Assembly: GCA_014825775.1 (NCBI GenBank)
Contig: MVAQ01000084.1
Span: forward strand, 1 to 64,000
Source of the DNA: Krasilnikovozyma curviuscula
Taxonomy: Eukaryota > Basidiomycota > Tremellomycetes > Cystofilobasidiales > Mrakiaceae
Length of the DNA stretch: 64,000 nt
Direction of reading: 5' to 3'
Shown: positions 1 through 11,058 of the stretch, one piece after another
How the letters are laid out: the number at the start of each line of letters is the position of its first letter
Numbering within the stretch: the stretch's first letter is position 1
Position numbers and translations under genes: made by a program
Notes under the pieces: model-generated
The model's input: the letters and a program-made list of their open reading frames with translations, nothing else
Told to the model about the DNA's origin: nothing
The model's database searches: none

Positions 1-23
1 GTATGTATGTATGTATGTATGTA
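1..23. repeat. (GTAT)n microsatellite
   Basis: Five perfect GTAT units followed by GTA sit at the very edge of the window, so the array may continue to the left. The rest of the stretch up to the first gene at 316 is non-coding and AT-moderate. It contains CT-rich and TA-rich patches compatible with a promoter, but no motif I can name. Confidence 0.9.
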
Positions 24-315
24 AAATAAGATAATAAAGCAAGCTTTTTATTTTCTCGCAGCCAGCCCATTAGGATCTTATAGTGGCGCCGCTTAGCCAG
101 AATCAAAACAATGCATCGATTCGGTATGGAGAGGTAAGACTACGCCATTAGAGTAACCCTTCTTCTTCATATTTTTATAGCTAGCCTTCTCAATCTTCAG
201 GTAAACTTGCTATGAAAGTATAAGAAAATAGCCCACCACCGGAACGGGCTGGGACCGGCCCAGTCGAAAGGTTCCCTCTACCCATCACCTAGTCGATCAA
301 CAACCAAAATTAGCA

Positions 316-1865
316 ATGGCTTTCACCCAGTCTTCACAAGGGACTTACGCTTTAAACCAGCTTTTGGAAGAGTCGATGGCGAATGGTGTCTTCCCAGCTA
401 TCTTCTTCGGAGTCGCCAGTGCAGGAAAAGTTCTATATGAGAATGAAGAGGGGAAGATGGACATGGAAGATAGTTCAAAGGGGGGAGTGGATGGAGATAC
501 AGGTGATCAAGTCTTTCTTCGTCTGCCAGCGGTGTCCTATCACGCTAAAAAGCAATCCTCAGTTCTACATCTCTTCTCGATGACCAAGCTTGTCACAGCG
601 GTAAGCCTTACTACCATTCTGGTTACATATTGTCTTGTCTGCTCTCTGATTGACGCCATTATCTGTATCTCAGATAGCTTGCTTGCGTTTGGTAGAAATC
701 GGTCTGATCACTCTCGGCTCGTTCGACGACCCACTTCTAATAGAGAACTATCTCCCTGAGATGGGTTTGAACAATCTTCAAATACTTGACGGATACGATG
801 AAAGTGGTAACCCGATATTAAGGAAAGCTCAGAACGCAATCACATTGAGAATGCTGCTTAATCACACGTCAGGTACGTTTTAAATTTATCAGTCTGGCAT
901 CTAGTTTCGAAAAAATATTCATCATATAACTTTTAGGTGCTTCCAATCCTAGCCGAACAACATCACCATCTCCTGGCGTTCATCTCGGTCGATACGCTCG
1001 GTCACATGGAAAACAGTACCTCCTCACTCACGGCGCTACCTATAATGACATCGTCCTTCCTCTCACTTTTGAGCCTGGAGAATCTTTTGCTTATTCTCTA
1101 GGACTAGATCACGCTGGGGAGCTGATAAAGCGGATCAGTGGGAAGTCCTTGGAGAACTTTTTCCGAGACGAGATATTCGAGCCGCTAGCGCTGAAGAGCC
1201 TGAGCTTCTATCCTCCAGCAGAAAACCTTATTTGGTGCACGAAGTTTGATCCTCATTCAGGAAAAAACGTGGTGATGAGGGAGGATATATGGGGGAAGAC
1301 GAGAGATCCGACAAAGACGACTTTCTTTTCTGGTGGCGCTGGCTTGTACGGCACGAGTCACGATTACCTCAAGTTTCTTCAAGCAATCCTGGCATGTAAT
1401 CCTAAGAAAATTCACACCTCCAAGGCTGCCAATGACAATTTTCGGCTTCTCTCCCCCTTGACCTTCGAAGAGCTGTTCAGGCCCACTCTCACAACAACAT
1501 CAGCCAAGCAGAACCTTGCGACACTTCTCAGCACATCTTTTTTCAACCTACCTCCAGAAGTAGAGTGTGTTCAACATAGTTTGGGGTTTGTGTTGGAGAC
1601 GAGGGACTCGGAAGCGGGCAGGAAAGCCGGGAGCGGGCACTGGTACGGCGCTGCGTTGACAAACTACTGGATAGATCCCGAAAGTGACATCGCGGTACGT
1701 TAGAAATCCTTTTCTAATAATTAAAGTACTATGACTGACTCCCTTGAGTGCTCGGCTTCTCTTCAGGCAGTCTGTTGTACTCAAGTGTTGGAAGGACCAA
1801 ATGAAAGTTGGCATAAGATATTAAGCCAATTCGAAACTCTTGTCTACAATAACTATGATAGATAA
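316..1865 (+). CDS. Serine beta-lactamase-like hydrolase/esterase (class C / EstB-LovD type)
   Basis: Probable serine hydrolase of the beta-lactamase/transpeptidase-like fold (Pfam Beta-lactamase), acting on esters, amides or acyl groups; the substrate is unknown. Exons by frame and splice sites: 316-600, 674-872, 937-1694, 1767-1865. The nucleophile motif SxxK is seen as SMTK at residues 88-91 within LHLFSMTK. The second conserved region is YSLGLDHAGELI, matching the family YSxGxD block, followed by IFEPLALKS. Near the end, HWYGAALTNYWIDP matches the family's C-terminal W-G-A block. There is no signal peptide, so the product is probably cytosolic. The last exon is short and restores the usual tail. 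The gene converges on the GH105 gene with 217 bp between the stops. In fungi this family does ester or acyl-transfer chemistry, so antibiotic resistance is not implied. Family confidence is high; the substrate is not predictable. Confidence 0.85.
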
Positions 1866-2082
1866 ATTTGAAACAATTAGAAAGAGTTTTCATGTATGAG
1901 TTCAAATGGAAAGACTGAAAGACTACCAATTGCGCATGTTCACTTGTTTTCAAAACAGATTGTTCGCTTGTTTGTACCCAGGTCAACAAAAAGCACTGTC
2001 CTCCATAATCAAATCAAACAGTAAAAACATGCCCCTCATATCGTTGTGTATAACGACTTGTGACATGGCATTCAAGCAAACA

Positions 2083-3703
2083 TCAAGAAATCTGCATCCC
2101 CTCCCACTCGACCAAAGCCCAGAGGGCAAGAGCCTGACCATACGGCATTGGTGTGATTGGAATATTTGTGTAGTGCTCTACTGTCCATCCCGCACCGGTG
2201 CCGAATGAGACGTTGGCGACTTCACCATCAGACTGTATTTGAGCCGTCACACCTTTGAGAGCGGCAGTAGCGCAGTTGAGGTAGTCATCGCCCTTGAGCA
2301 ACCCCTAAATCAACAAAATCAATAATAAAATTTGTAAACAGGTCGTTAGTTAGTGTGAAGGGGAAGTGATGCACTGAGAGCTACAGTGTGTTCTCACTCA
2401 CCATCTTGAGCCCCATAAACATTCCACTGGCAAATCCAGCAGAAGCACTAGTCTCAACATAGCTTGTCTTGTCCATTAATACAGTATGCCAGAGACCGGT
2501 CTCCCTATCTTGAGTTCTCACCAAGGAGTCGCACTGTCTTCTGAAAGTGGATGCCAGGAATTGATAGAGAGGATCTTGAGGCTTCAATTCGAGGATTTCA
2601 ATGAACATAGGAATTGACACTGTGACCCAAGCATTCCCACGAGCCCAGAAGATACGACCAAAGTTGTGACCTTTATGGAGTGGATTGTTGTCTTCAGGTG
2701 TGAACTCCCCTATTTATTGAAAAGCGAAGTATAGATCAGTGCTGTGTGTGAGACTTTAAGGCAGAGAGCACGAACAGCCGTGGTACCAAAGACCAGTGAC
2801 AGGATCCATGAGGTACTGAATGTGAAGTAGCATTTGATACTTGGCTTCCTCGATGTACTGTGGACGATTCAAAACCTTTCCGATCTTGACAAGGGGAATG
2901 ACTGAAGCGGGACACATCAATGACCTTTTGAAGCAGAAGTCTTACGAGGAAAACACCTACTGGTCATCATGAGGGTATCATCCCAGATGTTCTGAGTATG
3001 GTTAGATGCGAAAGTGCCTATGCAGATGGGAAACACTTTTGGTCAGTTGCGAGCATCGCAGTTGCTTCCCACCACTCACTGTGTTGGAATCCGTTCTCTT
3101 CCGTTCTTGGGAGTCCATGGATGATCCATTCAGCCCATTCATCCAACCATTCCAACCACTGTGCCCTCTCTTCCTCGGGTACGGCTCCGTCTTCAACAGC
3201 ACTGGCGAGACAGTAAAATGGAGCCATGGTGTTGATGTTCTTCGCCGTCCCTTTGCCATTAGTAATTTTGTACTGATCTCTAAACCACTGGAGAGCTGTA
3301 TCGAGTGATTTTTGGTTTCCGGGTGAGGTGGGAGAAATCGCATAGTGCTGACGAAAAGACAGGATCAGCAATTACCAGTTGTGGTTATTCTGCGGCTTCA
3401 TAACTTATATTTAGTCTTACTTTATACAGTGCAGTCAATGCTACACCATGGGTCCACTCCCAAGCGTTCCATCCTTTCGTATCTAGGTACCCGCCGTCCG
3501 CAACTGGGCGAACAAGGCATCACAATTTCAGTGCTCGAAGCTCAATCTTATTTAGAAGGAGAAGAATACACACGTTTCAACAGAAACTGTCCAGTCGTAT
3601 CTTTGATGTTGACTAAACCGTAAGTCATAAGTTTAATTAAGCTCTCGGCTTGTGAAAGAGTGATGGTGGAGCCTGACTCGAGGTTCTGCATGTCTTTGGT
3701 CAT
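2083..3703 (-). CDS. GH105 unsaturated rhamnogalacturonyl/glucuronyl hydrolase
   Basis: Glycoside hydrolase of family GH88/GH105, which removes delta-4,5-unsaturated uronic acids from oligosaccharides left by polysaccharide lyases. The spliced product starts MTKDMQNLES at 3703 and has no signal peptide, so it should act inside the cell. Family blocks are seen in order: WEWTHGVALTALY, NINTMAPF, NIWDDTLMMT (the catalytic Asp block), HIQYLMDPVTGLWYH, FGRIFWARGNAWV, GLWHTVLMD, ETSASAGFASGM, SFGTGAGWT and MPYGQALALWALVEW. At least six introns are needed. The divergent neighbour is an MFS transporter that shares its promoter, consistent with import followed by intracellular cleavage. The exact uronide linkage is an inference from the family. 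Confidence 0.85.
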
Positions 3704-3825
3704 CTTTATGGTCAAGGGGAATCAATTAACGAGGTAGAGAAAAGATAGAGAAGAGAGAGATGTGTATGGCTGCTAACTAGTGTCTATAGCAGCGGAGAGG
3801 GATCAGTTGCTTGGCCGGCCCGCCA

Positions 3826-3840
3826 GATCCCACCGGGATC
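3826..3840. promoter_or_regulatory. Dyad GATCCC-N3-GGGATC
   Basis: A perfect 6-bp inverted repeat separated by 3 bp lies 123 bp upstream of the GH105 start and about 306 bp upstream of the transporter start. The symmetry fits a dimeric DNA-binding regulator. No known consensus was matched. Confidence 0.5.
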
Positions 3841-4028
3841 CCAAAATAAAAACAAACCTTAAAGTACTCAGATGATACCTCCCGAAAGGCGCGCAGTACC
3901 ACGCTATCACTCTTATATTTCGAATTCAACTATCACGAGATATATGAACTACTACACAGCGGGCCGTGCTATTTCTGTGATAAAACACGGGCCGTCAATC
4001 TGCCTGCGTAGCTCGCCCAACAAACTGG

Positions 4029-4037
4029 TATATAAAA
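4029..4037 (+). promoter_or_regulatory. TATA box of the MFS transporter gene
   Basis: TATATAAAA lies about 110 bp upstream of the transporter ATG. TATA boxes typically mark regulated rather than housekeeping fungal genes, which fits an inducible transporter. Confidence 0.6.
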
Positions 4038-4146
4038 CGACGAGACGAGGAGCTCCAGCTTTTCTTATCGTCACTTTCTCATTATCACACAACTATCGCT
4101 ATTCCTTCCTCTTCGAATCTAATCCTTTTCTCGCAAAATCTCAAAC

Positions 4147-6571
4147 ATGGAGACCAAGGACATTGAAATGAAAGCGGATATCTCCCATATCGAACAGCAT
4201 CTCGACTCGAAGGAGCAAGATCACACTTTCAAAGGTGATGATGATGCCATTAAAGTCCTAAAATTGGCAGACAGAATAGAGTTCTCTGTGGATGAGGACA
4301 AACGAGTCCTTCGAATGATCGATTTCTGGGTGCTGAGTAAGTTTACATGTCCTGACAATTGTTCCTGTTACTGACATCCCTAGGCTCCATCGCTTCGACT
4401 TCTATGCATTATTTTCTTCTCTTACATAGCCCCAATGGTTATAGGTGAGTGATAAAAGTGTTACTCGAAACACTTTGTCAAGTCGTAAATGATTCACCCT
4501 TTGGCGTCCTGGCTCTCGCTAGTTTACACTCTCCAACAAATCGACAAATCGAGTCTTGGGTACTCTGCAGTCTTTAATCTTCAGGCTGAAGCTCATCTGG
4601 TTGGAGCTGAGTACTCCTCCCTCACGTCTGCGCTATACGCGACAGAGTTTTTGTTTCAAATGTCATCCGCTGTTGCGCTCGTCAAGTTCTCAGTCAAGAA
4701 GTGGCTTTTGTTCAATGTTTTTGCTTGTAAGTGGCTTTAACATCCCGACTCGATTCGTACTGCTCCTGACTTCCGACTTGATAGGGGGTGTTGTCACTGC
4801 TTGTACCGGCGCCTCGACCAACTTCACTGGACTTGTTACATGCAGGTACGACACATCTTTCTTTGATTTCCTCTGCTTCTATTTAATTTGAATTCCTCTT
4901 CTTGTTCAGAATCTTCTTGGGCGTGTTTGAGGCTACCGTTGGCCCCACTTTCATCGCAATCACACAGGTCAGTGATGCCGCTGTGACTGACGATGTTCTC
5001 AGAGAACTAACAACTAACCTGTATCTTGTTAGATGTGGTGGAGAAGACGTGAACAGTCTTTCAGGACAATTATGTGGCAGATTTCTAACAGCATTGCCGC
5101 CATAGTAAGTCATCCTTCAGATCAACGGACATGACTATGGCTGAAATCCCAACTACGCAGGTTGGTCCTCTTATTGCTTACGGCGTTGGACATATCAACA
5201 GTGGAATCCAACCATATCAAGGAATCTTCATCTTCTTGGGATGTATTACGGTGGCTTTCACACCATTAGTCGCCTATCTTTTACCAGAGTCTCCATCTCA
5301 AGCTAAGTTCTTAAAGAACGGAGATGATCGCTACGTTGCCATCGAGAGACTTCGATCCAACAATACTGGCATTAGGTCTTATACTTGGAAATGGAATCAA
5401 TGTTGGGAGGCTTTGCGTGATCCCAAAGTGTGGTGCTGGGCTATGATGAGCTTGATGCTTGCCGCACCATCTGGTGGATTTTCAAGTTTCGGTGGCTTGT
5501 AGGTACCCAGACTCGTCCAGTATTGCTTTATTACTAAACTTTCTGCTTCTCATAGAATCACCAAAGGTTTTGGGTTCAGCGCTTTCAACGTTCGTGGATA
5601 AGCTTTCCGCCTTTCTTCACAAGATTTAGAAACCTGACACCGTTTTGGCCTGTTTCAGACCATTCTCTTTCAGATTCCAATTGGTGTCTTCCAGATAGCC
5701 CTTCTGTTGTCTGGAATCTGGGCCATTAATAAGTTCAAGCTTAGGTTTCCTATTATTGCGTAAGGTGTTTACCAAAAATTCTTTCCTCAACGGCAGCTAC
5801 TAAGACATCCCTCCATTAGTTTCCTTGCGCTTTTCCCCATTGGCGGGGCAGTGGGAATTTATTTCGTCCCAAGAACTAACTTGGGTGGCTTGCTCATTTG
5901 CTACTATATCGCTCAGCTTTTGGGTGTTTTGAATCCGCTCTTCATCGCATGGGCAACACTCAATCAGGTACACCAGAAACGCCAGTCTTTGTCTCTTGCG
6001 CAGCAAAAACTGATTTTTCTGTCGTGTTTGGTAGGCTGGGCATACTAAGAAGGTAGTCACTACCGCTCTCTTCTATTGCACTGCCAGTGCCGGAAATGTG
6101 AGTACCCAGCACTACTCTTCCATCGGTGATCTGCTGCCTGTCTCTGACCTGCTACACCTTCTTATTTGCGGTAGATCATTGGCCCTCAAGTGTTTTTAGC
6201 AAAAGAAGCTCCCTACTACCACACAGGCCTCAAGGTTTCCATCGCTTGTTGGTCAATGATGTTTGTTCTGGTAATCGCTCAAGGTTTCTACCTCATGTAC
6301 CTTAACAAGCAACAAGAGAAACGACGAGTTGCCGCTGGAAGACCAAGAAATGTTCTGGATACCTCAATTATGACTCTGGAGGAGGCGGCTGCTTACACTG
6401 AACAACTGTTGGGGATCTTGAGAGCTGAAGGCAGCCACTCTGAACTCAATGTTGAATCGTTCGATGATCTGACCGATTGGGAGGTAAGTGTTGGCCCGCT
6501 ATCTCGCATACGTCTTTTGGTTCTGACACCAGCCCCTTTCAAAGAACATGGATTTCCAATATGTTATTTAG
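4147..6571 (+). CDS. MFS transporter, anion:cation symporter (allantoate permease/Dal5) family
   Basis: Twelve-helix plasma-membrane transporter of the fungal ACS/Dal5-like MFS branch, whose members carry organic anions, vitamins or small acids. The N-terminus is an acidic cytosolic segment ending SVDEDKRVLRMIDFWVL, which leads into TM1. Typical blocks follow: TLQQIDKSSLGYSAVFNLQ, the RIFLGVFEATVGP and WWRRREQ loop region, LLPESPSQAKFL, and the C-terminal NKQQEKRR loop. The last intron (6484-6544) joins DLTDWE to a small final exon ending NMDFQYVI, matching the family's usual D-L-T-D-x-x-N-x-D-F-x-Y terminus. That fixes the stop at 6571. At least nine introns are present. The neighbour GH105 suggests a uronide or sugar-acid substrate, but this is inference only. 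Confidence 0.88.
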
Positions 6572-7146
6572 AATGGAAGCTGCGAAGGTGGAAGGAGAGA
6601 CTTCAACAGAGAGTGCGAAAAAGATGACACCGAAGTGCGCTTATTAAGGTTGAGTAATCCAGGAAATGTACTTTGATATTGAATAGATCTTGTGTCACTT
6701 CTCAACACCGTTCGAACATGCAAACCGCATTTGATTGTAGCTCTGTAGAGCCAATCTAGTTGGAGCTTAGCGTCTGCAAATGGCACGAGTATAATACATC
6801 CATAAGCACACAATTACCAGAAGCGAGACCATAATTAAAGTAGAAATGTGAACTGATCAAATGAAAGGGCATAAATGAAGACAGTAGGAGAGTGGTGATG
6901 GAAAGTTGAAATAGGGGTAGGAAGGTGGTTCAATATGATGCACGGTGGATGCATGCGATTGTTTTGGTCGAAAAGTGTTGGTGGGAGCCAGTAGATGATA
7001 GTGTGAATGATGTCTATCGCTGGATCTGATACAAGGTAGTTTCTCTTCTAGAACATCGATCGCATCTAAGTAGAAAACGATGATTACACTGTGAAACGGA
7101 AGTTGGATAAATCAGAAAGTGATCGAAATCAAGGTTGATGAAAGGT
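6572..7146. other. Convergent 3' intergenic region
   Basis: Between the MFS stop and the GGC1 stop. It should hold both 3' UTRs. Short ORFs here lack family features or splice context, and I see nothing else. Confidence 0.6.
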
Positions 7147-8524
7147 TCAAAAATCCTGACCATATTTTCCAAAGAAGGGTATCAGAGTCTGAGCCAGAGT
7201 GTATGAGAAGACAAGTTTTGGACCAACGACCAAAATCTGTATGGAGGCAGAGCAAACAACATGTCAGCATCCAGTGAGTATATTTGTCGGCAAAGGGTTG
7301 AATTGGTCTTACCTTTGGCGTCAATCCCTTGAAGAAAGCAGTGAATCCCTCTTTCGCAATCAGGTCCTTCACAACGGCAAATCCACCGACGCTAGCCTCA
7401 AAGTTGGCCTGTTGAACTCTAGTTTTGACGACATCCAATGGAGCAGCCACAGTAATAGATGCAACGGCACCTCCGATGGAAGCGACAAAGTTTTGTGAGA
7501 AGGTTGCTTTATTGTAGTCTTCGAGACCGAAGAGAAGTTCCTTGGTCACAGCTGAACCACCGAAAAGCTAGAAGGGGGGACCAGCCACTAGTCAGCTTAG
7601 AACAAGGATAGGCGACGAAGATTGAACGTACAGCGAAAGACCCTGGGGCATTTCTAGCCATGGTCCATCCCCAACCTCTGTAAAGGGAGAAGCCCTCCTG
7701 CTTGACAACCTGGAAGAACCCTCTGTTGTGGAAGGCCTCTGGGTTTGTTTGTCTCAAGATCTTGAGGACATCCAAAGGAAGCAAGACGACTTCACCGATA
7801 CCAGTGAGAGAACCTGCGGTGGCCTCTCGAATCATTTTGCCGTTCTTTTCACCAAAGGTTCGAGTGAAGAAGCCGCCGTCGTTCTTTTGGATCAAGTCAC
7901 GGAACCAAGGCTGTCCACCGAACTTGTATACTCGTTGAGCAACCTGTGCAAGTTTGGTTTTAGCAAAGAAAAAGGTAGTGATGACCGAGGTGCATGAGCA
8001 TACGTACCTTGTAGCCAGCAGCGTACCCCAATCCTGGGAACATGGACAAGAACTTGGCAACTGGAGGAGCATTGGCGTGTTTACGGAAGACGACTTCGTT
8101 CAAGTTGTGAAGACCGACCTGATAACAGGTGGGGCACGACAGAGGTAAGACAATTTTGATGAATGAGCAACAGCAAGATATGCAGAACCAAGGCGACAGA
8201 TCTAACTCACTGGGTCCTTGAAAGTCATTAAACGCTTGGCTGTGGTCTGTTCGAAGATAAATAGAGAGAAGAAACGTTTAGTTTTCCAGGAAGATAGCGC
8301 ACACAGCAAGGAGTTCTGCCTTCTTCGAACCCAGAAAGCTCACATCGACAGGGTGGAAAAGCATCAACTCAGCAATACCTGGGGAGAAGCAAAAAAAGAA
8401 TACAATCAGCTTCATCTCACAGAAAACAAGAAGTAAAGGCGAGATAAGTCTCACCAGAAACACCAGAACCCAAGATTCTAGCAGTTCCTGACTCCCTCTT
8501 TGATCCAGCTGGCAATGGAGACAT
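7147..8524 (-). CDS. GGC1: Mitochondrial GTP/GDP carrier
   Basis: Mitochondrial carrier family protein, exchanging GTP for GDP across the inner membrane by homology to yeast Ggc1/Yhm1. The spliced product begins MSPLPAGSKRESGTARILGS. Three carrier repeats are visible: MLFHPVD in repeat 1 (signature P-x-[DE]), LLPLDVLKILRQTNPEAF in repeat 2 and AAPLDVVKTRVQ in repeat 3. Strongly Ggc1-like blocks include FPGLGYAAGYKVAQRVYKFG, YRGWGWTMARNAPGSFALFG and FFKGLTPK. It ends PFFGKYGQDF at 7147. Introns interrupt most repeats; the first exon ends in the SGVSG segment near 8453. The similarity across the whole length makes this one of the firmest calls in the window. The start is the first ATG in frame with the family N-terminus. 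Confidence 0.93.
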
Positions 8525-8877
8525 CTTGAGATTCTTTTTTAAACTCTAAAAGTCTAGTTTTATAAGTGGAAACAAGCAGAGGAAGCGAGAGGAGAAGCAG
8601 CTAGGCGGTGAAATTGCATGAGCTCGAATCAAACTTTTTCGACGCAGGCAACGCCACTCGCGGCAATGGTTTACCCAATCGGAACGGTGAGTTGGCAAAG
8701 GTAGTCGAATTTAAGTAAGCACACAAGACGAGTGACATGATGGAAGGGGCAGGTGGTGTACCATCTTGCTCGAGAAGTCCACCCAGGTATATATCATCGC
8801 AGAGCATCGCGTACTCAACACCTCAAGAAAGCAATCTCGTCAAGTGCCCATATCCTTTTCATCTCTACGTTCGTCTA
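8525..8877. other. GGC1 upstream / SIKE-like gene 3' region
   Basis: Both flanking genes run leftward, so this stretch holds the GGC1 promoter and the 3' end of the SIKE-like transcript. No recognisable regulatory motif or hidden gene is seen. Confidence 0.5.
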
Positions 8878-10263
8878 CTACACCCCAAGTCCTAGTCCAA
8901 GCCCTAATCCTTCACCGGACGAACTCGCTTCATAGCCTTCCAACGGGCTCTTGGCAGGCTCGTTGCTCTGTCCCGGGGGTGGTGGTGGAGATGGTGTTAT
9001 CGGATCGAACCCAGATGGTGGACGTTGCGTTGCAGGGGGTTGAGGTGATGTCGAAGAAGGATAGACACTGATTGACGGTGCTGAAGAAGCGCCCATCCTC
9101 GACAGCGCCAGCCCATTTGTCGCACTTCCAGCAGGGGTTACTGACGAAGCTGCTGATGTCGTTATTGAAGGGATCAGACTGTTATTCAGGTGTTGCTGTT
9201 GCTGCTGCTGATGAAGATGCTGCTGATGTTGTTGGTGGAGGAGGCTATTTCTGTAGCTCTCGCTCATCTGATCCCATGCAGCTCCCGCATTCCCATCACT
9301 ATCCATCGACCCATCTCTGCCCATGGAAGATCCATTGATTTCGTCAATCTGCCTGGGAAGGTTCAGCAGCTCTCGCAGCCCTTTGTTCTCTGCTTCCAAT
9401 CTTTCAATCTCGATCTCCCTTTCCAGCGCCCAATCGCGCTCGAGTCCACCCTGTCCAGTATATCCACCTTGTAGGCCAATTTCGCCATCTAGCGTTTCAT
9501 CTCGCAGGGGTTCACCTTCTCGCAACGCGTTACGTAGTAACTGCGACAAGCGAGTGAGTAGCGACGAGAGGCGGGATTCGTTGGACAGAGTTGACTCGGA
9601 TTGGTTGTGGAGGAGATTGGTAAGAGTTGTGGTGTAGTATTGCTGCAAAGCTAGAGTGTGCGTTTGATTGGCGTGCTACACAAGACGGAGCAAGAAGCTA
9701 AATTAGTTGGATAAGGAGTAACGGGCTTAGAGAAGTATACTCTAGCTTACAGCCATGCTTCTGAACTTTCCCATCACGCTTTCCAGGGTATTCTCGTACT
9801 CTCTCAGCAGTAAGCTAAGTTGCTTATTCTCGTTCAAAAGTTGTTGGTTCTCCAGCGTCAGTTTCGTTGACTCTTTTTCTAGCAGCGAGTTGAATTCCTC
9901 TGCAGTGAAGGAACCGTAGGTCAGTTTCTCAACATCATAACATTTGAAGCAAACAACTGACCTTGGGATATGTCCGTGTTGAATCGTCTCAAGGCAAAAC
10001 CTGAGTTCGTATGGACAGCTTGACCCTGAGCGAGGAGAAGGCGTCATAATGTCAGCCTCCCTACTCTCCAACTCATCAGCTCAAACAAAGAGATAGCAAG
10101 TCATGCAGCATACCTTGACCTCTCGAACTTTTTGCTGTAATTCAGCCGTTTGTATCTTGTTCTGTGTCAGCTGCTCAGATAGATCCTGAATTAGAGCCCA
10201 AAGCTTCATCAAGGGCTGCTCTGCATCCTGCTGCTGCTGCTGAATATAAGCCTGATGTGACAT
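8878..10263 (-). CDS. SIKE/FGFR1OP2 (SCI1-like) coiled-coil protein, probable STRIPAK subunit
   Basis: Four exons join cleanly. The N-terminus is MSHQAYIQQQQQD with a short coiled coil. A segment VHTNSGFALRRFNTDIS follows, then a long heptad-rich coiled coil containing LENQQLLNENKQLSLLLREY and ENTLESVMGKFRS. The sequence and order resemble the SIKE family (SIKE1/FGFR1OP2 in animals, SCI1 in Sordaria), a small coiled-coil subunit of the striatin-PP2A (STRIPAK) complex. In fungi that complex controls cell fusion, septation and development. The C-terminal third is low complexity: a His/Gln run near HQQHQQHLHQQQQQQHLN, Pro-rich patches, and a GLGLGLGV end at the stop. The family call is by motif recognition, so I hold it with moderate confidence; a generic coiled-coil protein is the alternative. 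Confidence 0.62.
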
Positions 10264-11058
10264 GCTGGATATATCTCTGTGAATCAGGAATGTACACGAA
10301 AGAAATAGGTAACAGGGACATAGGAAACTTACAGACGGCGAAACGGTGAGGTTCGAATGATCAGACGTTGACTCGCTAACGTTCTTCCCTAAGCAAGTTG
10401 TTGAGCTGATCTACACCTATAGTACTGCTCCAGCTCTAATCGTTTTGGTAGCAAGCTTGAGGAAAAGTTGAGTATTTAGAGGTTCGATTGGCAGGTGGAC
10501 GATGGGGAAGACCCTCTGAAACAGCTCAAGAACAGGTTTTTCGAAATTTGAATGGTAATAGGAGATTCATGACCTTGACGTATTTAGATTTTATCTGTAT
10601 CTTTCTATTTTAGAGCAAGAAGCTATATCCTGAGTCTTCGAACTAAATTGCAACGCCTCTAATCGACTATTACCATCTCATTTGAGCATACACAGCAGGC
10701 TTGTAGTTTAGCCAGATCCCATGCGAGCTTTTGCACAATCTCTATTTCCTCCGTTATCTCTATTGAATAGCATTACTGACCAGATAGTCGGCTGAGAGGA
10801 CGCCGTACCCCTGTTCGTCTGCTCTCGATCAGAACGCCAGTTGGCCCCTGACGTTCGTCTCTCACAAACGCCCAACCACTTAAATTTCAACTTACTATTC
10901 TTTCTTTTAGTACATTAAAGTCTCTCTTTCATTTAAGTCGACCTTGCAGCTCTGAGAACTCTACGTCAGGTCCAACCTGAATACCGACGGATTCTCCTGT
11001 GCTGGTCGATTCGCATACCTTGCTCTGGTGGACACGAACATATTTTGGCATCGTTTTC
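10264..11058. other. Divergent intergenic region
   Basis: Lies between the starts of the SIKE-like gene (-) and the membrane-protein gene (+) and should contain both promoters. The only open frames are short and do not resemble any family; I see no gene or clear motif. Confidence 0.5.

Larger units (their letters stand above)
3704..4146. promoter_or_regulatory. Shared divergent promoter, GH105 / MFS transporter
   Basis: This 443-bp gap holds both promoters. Visible elements are a perfect inverted repeat GATCCC-ACC-GGGATC, a GGCCGGCC palindrome just left of it (3813-3820), and a TATA box in front of the transporter. The layout suggests co-regulation of the two genes; the regulator is unknown. 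Confidence 0.6.

Noticed and set aside
316..1865. Interpreting the first gene as an antibiotic-resistance beta-lactamase
   Set aside because: The SxxK/YSxGxD type in fungi is the esterase/acyltransferase branch (EstB/LovD-like); nothing here indicates beta-lactam hydrolysis.
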